Positions 23,494-29,339 of a stretch of DNA of 29,339 nt are shown piece by piece. The translations under genes were made by a program, and so were the position numbers. Origin of the DNA: Salinisphaera sp035690525 (GTDB lineage: Bacteria; Pseudomonadota; Gammaproteobacteria; Nevskiales; Salinisphaeraceae); assembly GCF_035690525.1 (NCBI RefSeq), contig NZ_DASSKM010000140.1, positions 1 through 29,339 of the forward strand, in the 5' to 3' direction. How positions within the stretch are numbered: the first letter of the stretch is position 1; each line of letters starts with the position of its first letter. The notes beneath the pieces were generated by a model that saw nothing but the letters and a program-made list of their open reading frames with translations, was not told the origin of the DNA and ran no database searches.

Positions 23494-23570
23494 AACCCGT
23501 TCCCCCGGACGGACTGTAACGGCTTGGCAAGCGCGGTGTACAGCGCCGGCCCTTGAGGCGGGCGGTCGGC

Positions 23571-23589
23571 GATAGAATGGTTATCTATC
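23571..23589. promoter_or_regulatory. Inverted repeat over the likely start region of the deacetylase gene
   Basis: GATAGA and TCTATC are perfectly inverted around seven bases, and TAGAAT inside the left arm matches a -10 at five of six positions. This lies 20 bases before the ATG in a 115-base divergent gap, so it could be an operator over the transcription start. No good -35 is correctly spaced. Confidence 0.3.
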
Positions 23590-23608
23590 CCGTTAAACCC
23601 TGTCATCC

Positions 23609-24499
23609 ATGTCGATAACGCTGCGTCATCATCATCGTTACGCCTATCAGGCCATCGTCGACCGCGAGGACTTCGAATGGCCGGAGGGTAAACGGCTGGC
23701 GGTGTACATCGGTCTCAACTTCGAGCATTTCCATTTCGATCAAGGCTACGGCGCGGCCCTCGTGCCCGGGCGCCGGCAGCCGGACGTGCTCAACTACTCC
23801 TGGCGCGACTACGGCAACCGCGTCGGCGCCTGGCGCATGCTGGAGATGTTCGAATCGCTAGGCTTTCCGGTCGGTCTGATCGTCAATTCGGCGATCGCGG
23901 ATTATTGTCCCGAACTGATCGCCGCCTATCGCCAGAAGCTGTCCAGCGAACTGATCGCGCACGGCCGGACCAACAGCGAATCCCAGAACGAATTCGACGA
24001 AGAAGGCGAGGCGGCGCTAATCGCGGAATCCCGTGACGTGCTGATCAAGGCTTTCGGCGAGCGGCCGGTGGGCTGGCTCGGTCCCTGGGTGGCCCAGAGC
24101 CGCGTCACACCGGATCTGCTGGCCGAGGCCGGTTTTCTCTATCACCTGGACTGGGCGCACGACGATCAGCCGGTGTGGATGGATACCCGGGGCAACGGTG
24201 AGATTCTGTCCGTGCCCTATCCGCAGGAAATCAACGATATCCCGACACAAGTGCCGCAATATAGCGATTATCGGGAGTTCGAGGCCCGCATTGTCGATCA
24301 GTTCGACGAGATGATGGCGCAGTCGCGGCACCAGTCGCTGGTGATGGGCATCGCGCTGCACCCCTACATCGCCGGCCAGCCGTTTCGCCTGCGGTCACTG
24401 CGCCGGGCGCTCACCCGGATCACAGAGCGCCGGCGCGATATCTGGCTGACCACGCCGGGCGCGATCGCCGAACACTACGGCGGGCTGTTCCCGGGTTAG
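23609..24499 (+). CDS. Polysaccharide deacetylase family protein (PuuE-like)
   Basis: This 296-residue protein has the NodB/polysaccharide-deacetylase barrel fold in the form seen in PuuE-like allantoinases and related deacetylases. The first active-site strand reads YIGLNFEHFHFD (33-44) rather than the TFDDG-type metal motif, the histidine loop is IAHGRTNSESQ (116-126), and FGERPVGWLGPW (149-160) matches the conserved RP-G-GW-P region. A family-typical HP segment occurs late (IALHPYIAGQPFR). There is no signal peptide, so it is cytoplasmic and probably acts on a small amide, ureide or cyclic amide rather than a cell-wall polymer; the substrate is unknown. It stands alone, divergent from ligE and convergent with paoC (20-base gap). 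Confidence 0.78.
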   Translation: MSITLRHHHRYAYQAIVDREDFEWPEGKRLAVYIGLNFEHFHFDQGYGAALVPGRRQPDVLNYSWRDYGNRVGAWRMLEMFESLGFPVGLIVNSAIADYCPELIAAYRQKLSSELIAHGRTNSESQNEFDEEGEAALIAESRDVLIKAFGERPVGWLGPWVAQSRVTPDLLAEAGFLYHLDWAHDDQPVWMDTRGNGEILSVPYPQEINDIPTQVPQYSDYREFEARIVDQFDEMMAQSRHQSLVMGIALHPYIAGQPFRLRSLRRALTRITERRRDIWLTTPGAIAEHYGGLFPG

Positions 24500-24519
24500 G
24501 CCCTGTTGTTGCACACGGC

Positions 24520-26721
24520 TCACGCCTCGTCCATGAGCTTGTCCAGCGTGATCGGCAGATCGCGTACGCGTTTGCCGGTGGCGTGATAGACCGCGTTGGC
24601 GACCGCGGCCTGGAAGCCGGTCACGCCGATCTCGCCGATGCCGCGGGCGCCGAGTTCGTTGAGGGCGTAGTCCGGGTAATCGAGCAGGGTGACGTCGATC
24701 TTGGGCGTGTCGGTATGGACCGGCACCAGATACTCGGCATAGTTGTTGTTGACCGGGATCGCGTCGCGCTCGTCGTAGTTGGTGGCCTCGAACAAGGCCG
24801 AGCCTAGGCTCAACATGACGGCGCCCTCGACCTGGTTGCGGGCGGTCGCGGCGTTGATGACCTGGCCGACGTCGATGGCGCTGGCCACCCGCGTGACCTT
24901 GAGTTCGGCGATGCCCGGGTCCCAGGTAATTTCCACGAAATGCGCGCCGAAGGACTGGAAGGAATATTCGCCTTCCGGCGCGCCGCCGGTCTGGGCGTCG
25001 CCGGCCGCGCTGGCCAGCGACTGCGGATTAAGCACCTCGGCCACGGTTGCGCTTTTGCCGTTGCCGTCTTTTAGCGTGCCCGCCGTATAGACCAGATCGT
25101 CGATATTGCCGCCGGCGAACGGCCCGCTCGGGTTCACGGCGTAGGTCTTGAGCGTTTCGATCGCCTCTCGGGCGGCCGCGGCCACCGCCGGCAGGGCGCT
25201 CGCGGTGGCCCAGGAGCCGCCCGAGATCGGCCCGCGGGGGAACGATGAATCGCCCAGCCGGGCCTCGATTTTGTCCAGCGGCAGGCCGAGCTCGCCGGCC
25301 GCGGTCTGGGCGACGATGGTGTAGGTGCCGGTGCCGATGTCCTGGCTGGCGCAGTGGACTTGCGCGGTCCCGTCGGCGCGCAGCGCCACCCGGGCGCTGG
25401 CCGGCATGCGCATGGCGGGCCAGTTGCAGGAGGCCATGCCCCAGCCGATGATTTGGTCGCCCTCGCGCATCGCGCCGATCTCCGGATTGCGCCTGGACCA
25501 GCCGAAGGCTTCGGCGGCGGTATCAAACGCTTCCAGCAGATGAATGCTGGAAAAGGGCAGGCCGGCCGCGCTGTCGTAGTCGGTATAGTTTAGGCGCCGG
25601 AATTCGACCGGATCCATCCCGATCACCTCGGCCATTTCGTCCATCGCGGACTCCAGCGCGAACAGGCCGACGCCGGCGCCGGGCGCGCGCATATGGGTCG
25701 GCGTGCCCTGGTTGGCCGCCGCGGTGGCGTGGGTCATGCGTACGTTGTCGCACCCGTACAGGCTGATCGAGGCGCTGCCGCACGTCTCCGGAAAGATGTT
25801 GATCATCGATGTGGCGCTGACCGTGTCGTGGGCCAGCGAGACCAGTTTGCCGTTGTCATCGGTGGCCAGGCGCAGGTGTTGGCGCGTCTGCGCACGGTGG
25901 CCGGTGGTGGTGAACATCTGCTGGCGCGGCACCATCATCTGCACCGGCCGGCCGAGCTCGCGCGCCGCGCCGCAGGTGGCGACGCTGTGCGGCCAGATCC
26001 ACAGCTTGCCGCCGAAGCCCGAGCCGATGAACTCGGCGTGTACCTCGACCTTGCCGGGTTCCAGATCGAAGATCTTGGCGAGCGCGTTGCGGGCGAAGAC
26101 CACGCCTTGGGCGGACTCGTAGACGACCAGCCGGCCGTCGTCGGCCCAGCGCGCGGTGGTGGCGTGCATCTCCATCGGGTTGTGGGTTTCGACCGGCGTA
26201 GTGTAGGTGGCGTCGATCTTGTGCGGCGCGGCCTCGAACGCCGCGTCGGCGTCGCCGCGGGTATGGCTGTCGGCGGGCACGGTGCCATTCGTCTCGATCG
26301 CTTGGTCGAGGTTGGCGGCCGTGGTCTCGGCGTCGTAGTCGACCCGAACCTTATAGGCCGCCGCGCGCGCTTGTTCAAAGGTCTCCGCCACCACCAGGGC
26401 GACGAACTGCCCGGCGTAGTACACCCTGTTATCCTCGAAAGGCACCCTCGTTTCGTCGACCATGTCTTCCTGGGCGAAGGTCGCCGGCGAGCGGTACAGC
26501 TTCGGGAAGTTGTCGTGATGGAAGATCTCGATCACGCCGGGCGAGCGCCTGGCTTCGGCGAGATCGAGATCCACGATGGTGCCGCTGGCGATATGGCTGT
26601 AGACGCCGTAGGCGTGGGCCACGCCTTCCGGAAAATGGTCGGCGGCGTAGGCCGCGCGGCCGGTGAGTTTGTCCGGTCCGTCGACGCGGGGCGCGGCGGC
26701 GCCGATGATCTGTTCGCTCAT
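24520..26721 (-). CDS. paoC: Molybdopterin-binding subunit of aldehyde oxidoreductase (PaoC/YagR type)
   Basis: This 733-residue protein matches the length of E. coli PaoC (732), the catalytic subunit of a xanthine-oxidase-family enzyme that oxidises aldehydes to acids. The substrate-channel and molybdenum-cofactor regions are recognisable: GSGFGGKLWIWPH, MRAPGAGVGLFALESAMDE, ASQDIGTGTYT, and the catalytic glutamate (near 697) in ARGIGEIGVTG. A GGGAG ribosome site precedes the ATG at 26721; the open frame extending to 27300 shadows paoB. It starts 23 bases after paoB. The chaperone gene paoD, which follows paoC in E. coli, is absent; a deacetylase gene lies downstream instead. Confidence 0.9.
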   Translation of the reverse strand: MSEQIIGAAAPRVDGPDKLTGRAAYAADHFPEGVAHAYGVYSHIASGTIVDLDLAEARRSPGVIEIFHHDNFPKLYRSPATFAQEDMVDETRVPFEDNRVYYAGQFVALVVAETFEQARAAAYKVRVDYDAETTAANLDQAIETNGTVPADSHTRGDADAAFEAAPHKIDATYTTPVETHNPMEMHATTARWADDGRLVVYESAQGVVFARNALAKIFDLEPGKVEVHAEFIGSGFGGKLWIWPHSVATCGAARELGRPVQMMVPRQQMFTTTGHRAQTRQHLRLATDDNGKLVSLAHDTVSATSMINIFPETCGSASISLYGCDNVRMTHATAAANQGTPTHMRAPGAGVGLFALESAMDEMAEVIGMDPVEFRRLNYTDYDSAAGLPFSSIHLLEAFDTAAEAFGWSRRNPEIGAMREGDQIIGWGMASCNWPAMRMPASARVALRADGTAQVHCASQDIGTGTYTIVAQTAAGELGLPLDKIEARLGDSSFPRGPISGGSWATASALPAVAAAAREAIETLKTYAVNPSGPFAGGNIDDLVYTAGTLKDGNGKSATVAEVLNPQSLASAAGDAQTGGAPEGEYSFQSFGAHFVEITWDPGIAELKVTRVASAIDVGQVINAATARNQVEGAVMLSLGSALFEATNYDERDAIPVNNNYAEYLVPVHTDTPKIDVTLLDYPDYALNELGARGIGEIGVTGFQAAVANAVYHATGKRVRDLPITLDKLMDEA

Positions 26722-26732
26722 GATGCGGCTCC

Positions 26733-26756
26733 CTAGTTCTGGCCCTAGTTCTGGCC
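26733..26756. repeat. 12-bp tandem duplication covering the paoB stop codon
   Basis: CTAGTTCTGGCC occurs twice head-to-tail. On the coding strand this reads Gly-Gln-Asn-stop followed by a second in-frame copy of the same four codons, so paoB ends with the first stop and the second copy lies in the paoB-paoC gap. The duplication moves the paoC ribosome site 12 bases further from the stop. Confidence 0.85.
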
Positions 26757-27767
26757 TTGGTCGCGGCCCTGATCCTGGTTTTGAGCCCGGGCGGTGGCGT
26801 CGCGCAGGCTGCGCACCACCGCCTTGCGGCCGAGCGGAATCTTGAAGGCGTTGTCCTTGTAGGGCGTGGCCCCTTGCATGGCGATGGCCGCGGCTTTTTC
26901 GAACGATTCGAGCGTGGCCGGCTGGCCGATCAGGGCGTTTTCGGCCTCTTGGGCGCGCCAGGGCTTGGTGGCGACCCCGCCCATGGCGATGCGCGCCGCA
27001 GCGATGGTGTCGCCGTCGAGCGCCACGATCGCGGCCGACGAGGCCAGGGCGAACTGGTACGACGAGCGGTCGCGCAGCTTGATATAGGCGGCGTGGCCGC
27101 CCTTGATCGGCGCGTCCAGGGTGACGTGGGTGATCAACTCGTCGCCTTCGAGATCGTGCTCGATATGCGGCGTATCGCCCGGCAGCCGATGAAAATCGAG
27201 AAAATCGATCGCGCGCTCGCCGCTCGACCCGCGCACATGGACAGTCGCGCCGATGGCGGCCATGGCCACGCACATATCCGACGGATGGGTGGCGATGCAC
27301 GCCTCGCTGGTGCCCAGCACCGCGTGTACGCTGCGGTTGTCGCCGCCGATCGCCGCGCAGCCGGAACCGGGCTCGCGCTTGTTGCAGGCCGATACGCCGT
27401 TACGGAAATAAGGGCAACGCACGCGCTGCATGACGTTGCCGGCGGTGGTCGCGCGGTTGCGCAGTTGGCGCGAGGCGCCCTGCAGCAGGGCTTGGGAGAG
27501 TACGCTGTAGTCGTGTTCGACCCGCGGGTGATAGGCGAGCGCGGTGTTGCGCACCATGGCGCCGATCTTCAGGCGGCCGTCGTCGAGCACCTCGATCCCG
27601 TTCAGCGGCAGGCGGTTGACGTCGACGATCCGGTCCGGCTGCATGACATCGAGTTTGACCAGATCGATCAGCGTCGTGCCGCCGGCGACATAGGCCGATG
27701 CCTGGCCGCCATGAGCGCTGATCGCGCTGTCCACATTGTCGGCGCGGCTGTAGTCGAATTCTCGCAT
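26745..27767 (-). CDS. paoB: FAD-binding subunit of aldehyde oxidoreductase (PaoB/YagS type)
   Basis: This 340-residue CO-dehydrogenase-flavoprotein-like subunit carries FAD and passes electrons between the Fe-S and molybdenum subunits and the acceptor. The FAD loop AYVAGGTTLIDLVK (25-38) is typical. The PaoB-specific insertion that binds a [4Fe-4S] cluster is present, with C118, C128 and C137 in RCPYF, SACNKREPGSGC; a further cysteine at 157 is available. This insert distinguishes the PaoB group from plain xanthine-dehydrogenase FAD subunits. The last 13 residues are a Gln/Asn/Asp/Gly-only tail (AQNQDQGRDQGQN) with no expected role in catalysis. The ATG at 27767 gives the family N-terminus and lies 11 bases after the paoA stop. 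Confidence 0.9.
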   Translation of the reverse strand: MREFDYSRADNVDSAISAHGGQASAYVAGGTTLIDLVKLDVMQPDRIVDVNRLPLNGIEVLDDGRLKIGAMVRNTALAYHPRVEHDYSVLSQALLQGASRQLRNRATTAGNVMQRVRCPYFRNGVSACNKREPGSGCAAIGGDNRSVHAVLGTSEACIATHPSDMCVAMAAIGATVHVRGSSGERAIDFLDFHRLPGDTPHIEHDLEGDELITHVTLDAPIKGGHAAYIKLRDRSSYQFALASSAAIVALDGDTIAAARIAMGGVATKPWRAQEAENALIGQPATLESFEKAAAIAMQGATPYKDNAFKIPLGRKAVVRSLRDATARAQNQDQGRDQGQN

Positions 27768-27778
27768 CGGGCTATGCC

Positions 27779-28270
27779 TTAACGCGCGTTGCGCGTCTGC
27801 TGAATGGCGGAGAGGATGTTTTGATAGGCGCCGCACCGGCAGATATTGCCGCTCATCGCCTCGCTGACATCCGTGTCGCGGGTGCCGACGTTGTCGTTGT
27901 CCAGCAGCTCGGCCGCCGACATCAACTGGCCGGGCGTGCAATAGCCGCACTGGTAGGCGTCGTGTTCCCAGAACGCCTGTTGCAAGGGATGCAGGTGCTG
28001 CGTGTCCGCCGCCAGTCCTTCGACGGTGGTGATTTCGTCGCCGTCGTGCATGACCGCCAGGGCCAGACAGGAATTGACCGCTTGGCCGTTGACCAGCACC
28101 GTGCAAGCGCCGCACTGGCCGTGGTCGCAGCCTTTCTTGGTGCCGGTGAGCCGCAGCCGGTTGCGCAGTGCATCCAGCAGCACGACGTTCGGCGGCAGAT
28201 CCAGTTGCCGGAGTTGCCCATTGATATGCAAGGACACCCTCATCTGGGCGGGCGCGTTGGTCGAGTCCAT
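27779..28270 (-). CDS. paoA: [2Fe-2S] subunit of aldehyde oxidoreductase (PaoA/YagT type), no Tat signal
   Basis: This 163-residue subunit holds two [2Fe-2S] clusters: a plant-ferredoxin-type one (C48, C53, C56, C68) and an alpha-helical one (C108, C111, C144, C146). E. coli PaoA is longer (about 229) because it begins with a twin-arginine signal that exports the folded heterotrimer to the periplasm. Here the protein starts directly at the ferredoxin domain after ten residues. A GGAG ribosome site seven bases before the ATG supports this start, and no in-frame ATG further upstream reveals an RR motif. The enzyme is therefore predicted to be cytoplasmic. Confidence 0.9.
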   Translation of the reverse strand: MDSTNAPAQMRVSLHINGQLRQLDLPPNVVLLDALRNRLRLTGTKKGCDHGQCGACTVLVNGQAVNSCLALAVMHDGDEITTVEGLAADTQHLHPLQQAFWEHDAYQCGYCTPGQLMSAAELLDNDNVGTRDTDVSEAMSGNICRCGAYQNILSAIQQTRNAR

Positions 28271-28505
28271 GGGCGGTCTCCCTAACGGAAATGATAGATC
28301 GGGTTGTGAAGCGCCACGGCTATATCCGGATCATACCGTCGCCTTCCTCCTCACTACAGGTGGTGCTTGACCCAGCGCAATAAGGGAAATCACGGTGCTT
28401 CGCGAGTCGGGCCGCAAACGCCGTTTTATCATCCGTACCAGAAGCGCCCGCATCGCAGCCGGCCTGTATTGCGTATTGTATTTACAAGCTTGCAGGAGTA
28501 ACGAC
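28271..28505. other. Divergent gap between paoA and msrB
   Basis: These 235 bases separate paoA (minus) from msrB (plus). I see no RNA gene, terminator or well-spaced promoter. TATGAT on the minus strand, upstream of paoA near 28330-28340, is a possible lone -10, and an AT-rich patch (28463-28495) before msrB is a likely promoter area. Confidence 0.4.
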
Positions 28506-29102
28506 ATGAACGAGCACATCGACCATCCGAGGCGGCGTTTTCTCGTCGGCGGTTTGGCGGTGGCCGGCACCGGCCTGATCGCCGGGCTTGTGCGTGGGTT
28601 GCCGGCCAGGGCCGCGGACGAGGCGCCGGCCCGGCCGAGCGGCCCGGTGACGATTGTGGCCTTCGACAACCACGGCAAGCGGCTCGGCGAGCGCACGGTC
28701 AAGCGTGTGGTCAAGACGCCGGCCCAATGGAAGGCCCAGCTCACGCCCGCGCAGTATCATATCCTGCGCGAGCACGGCACCGAGAGCCCGTTCTCCGGCA
28801 AGTATGTCGACAAACCGAAACAGGCCGGCATCTATCGCTGTCAGGGCTGTGGCACCGCGCTCTACGATTCGGCGACCCAGTTTCATTCCGGCACCGGCTG
28901 GCCGAGTTTTTACCAGCCGATCGCGGCCGAAAACGTGACCGAACACACCGATCGCAGTTTCGGCATGACCCGGACCGAAATCGCCTGTACGCGCTGTGCC
29001 GGCCATCTCGGCCACAAATTCCACGACGGCCCCGAACCCACCGGCCTGCGCTATTGCATGGATTCGGTGGCCCTGAGCTTCGTGCCCACCGGCGCGGCGT
29101 AA
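28506..29102 (+). CDS. msrB: Peptide-methionine (R)-S-oxide reductase, Tat-exported
   Basis: This 198-residue MsrB reduces the R form of methionine sulfoxide in proteins. The N-terminus is a twin-arginine signal: PRRRFLVGG (8-16), a moderate hydrophobic stretch, and a likely ARA-A cleavage site near 36. The catalytic domain has GTGWPSF (129-135), the zinc cysteines C112, C115, C161 and C164, and the catalytic C184 in LRYCMDSVALSF. A 35-residue segment between signal and domain (about 45-80) is found in other exported MsrBs. The ATG at 28506 has GGAG seven bases before it; an in-frame GTG at 28395 would bury the Tat signal and is rejected. An exported msrA starts 40 bases downstream, so the two form a pair. 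Confidence 0.92.
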   Translation: MNEHIDHPRRRFLVGGLAVAGTGLIAGLVRGLPARAADEAPARPSGPVTIVAFDNHGKRLGERTVKRVVKTPAQWKAQLTPAQYHILREHGTESPFSGKYVDKPKQAGIYRCQGCGTALYDSATQFHSGTGWPSFYQPIAAENVTEHTDRSFGMTRTEIACTRCAGHLGHKFHDGPEPTGLRYCMDSVALSFVPTGAA

Positions 29103-29142
29103 GGCATCGCCGCCCGGGCGCACTACATCAACGGAGGTTGAT

Positions 29143-29339
29143 ATGTCCGTTCGATTGAAAGGATCCACCCTATTCGCCGGTCTGGGCGCGGCTAGCGCGC
29201 TGGCGCTGGGCGTCGCGTTGCTGGATGCGCCGGCGCGTTCGGCCGATACGGTCTACGGCACCGCCGTGCCGGCGGCCGAGGCGCATTTGGCGCACGCCGG
29301 CGGTCGGAGCGCCCAGGCGGTACTTGCCGGCGGTTGCTT
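29143..29339 (+). CDS. msrA: Peptide-methionine (S)-S-oxide reductase, 5' part (runs off the window)
   Basis: Sixty-five codons are visible. They begin with a Sec-type signal (basic VRLK, hydrophobic LFAGLGAASALALGVALL, likely cleavage near ARSA-D around residue 34). The sequence then reaches QAVLAGGC, the start of the MsrA active-site motif GCFWG, with the catalytic cysteine as codon 65; the next two bases (TT) fit phenylalanine. GGAGG lies five bases before the ATG. Pairing with exported msrB supports the call. The rest of the gene is outside the window. Confidence 0.85.
   Translation, partial: MSVRLKGSTLFAGLGAASALALGVALLDAPARSADTVYGTAVPAAEAHLAHAGGRSAQAVLAGGC

Noticed and set aside
28395..28505. 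In-frame N-terminal extension of MsrB containing a lipobox-like LQAC
   Set aside because: The ATG at 28506 has a strong ribosome site and puts the twin-arginine motif at residues 9-10; the extension would bury it.
1..29339. CRISPR arrays, insertion sequences, integrases, toxin-antitoxin pairs or defence systems
   Set aside because: No regularly spaced direct repeats, transposase or integrase motifs, or recognisable defence genes were found on either strand.

Overview
The window is GC-rich chromosomal DNA from a proteobacterium, most likely a gammaproteobacterium. The evidence is a 13-gene nuo operon with fused nuoCD, an Escherichia-type NuoG that carries the extra N7 cluster ligands, and a paoABC-type aldehyde oxidoreductase. 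A halophilic or environmental lineage such as Salinisphaera is possible, but that is a guess from gene content; no rRNA or species marker is present.

Layout, left to right. (1) 1-4.4 kb, mostly plus strand: the tail of an unidentified protein, a glutamate-type amino-acid dehydrogenase with a 31-codon ORF overlapping its stop, a minus-strand tRNA-Gly(CCC) with encoded CCA, a TIGR01777-type epimerase/SDR protein, and a GlcD/D-2-hydroxyglutarate-dehydrogenase-like flavoprotein. (2) 4.5-19.2 kb, minus strand: the complete complex I operon nuoA-B-CD-E-F-G-H-I-J-K-L-M-N, tightly packed with several start/stop overlaps and closed by an intrinsic terminator at 4448-4475. (3) 19.2-19.6 kb: a 344-base divergent control region between nuoA and an aconitase gene. 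It holds a strong Fur-box-like sequence, two perfect palindromes and promoter-like hexamers. (4) 19.6-22.4 kb, plus strand: an Aquifex-type aconitase with an intrinsic terminator, then a PmtA-type phospholipid N-methyltransferase. (5) 22.35-22.60 kb: an AT-rich, gene-free block bounded by 9-bp inverted repeats, with 10-bp-periodic repeats inside. (6) 22.6-24.5 kb: a secreted LigE-type ATP-dependent DNA ligase (minus) and a divergent polysaccharide-deacetylase-family gene (plus). (7) 24.5-28.3 kb, minus strand: paoC, paoB and paoA homologues, a molybdenum/FAD/Fe-S aldehyde oxidoreductase whose small subunit has no Tat signal. (8) 28.5 kb to the end, plus strand: a Tat-exported MsrB, then an exported MsrA cut off by the window edge just after its catalytic cysteine.

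How the genes work together. The central block is respiratory: aconitase feeds the TCA cycle and complex I oxidises the NADH. Both are rich in Fe-S clusters and diverge from one control region with a Fur-like site, so iron-responsive control is a testable idea. The right flank looks like envelope and stress functions: phosphatidylcholine synthesis, a periplasmic ligase, exported methionine sulfoxide repair and aldehyde detoxification. Most of the window is conserved housekeeping DNA and I found no convincing new multi-gene system. The points most worth a second look are the nuo/acn control region, the aconitase in which a cluster cysteine is replaced by serine, the inverted-repeat element at 22353-22600, and the PaoABC cluster without a Tat signal or adjacent chaperone.
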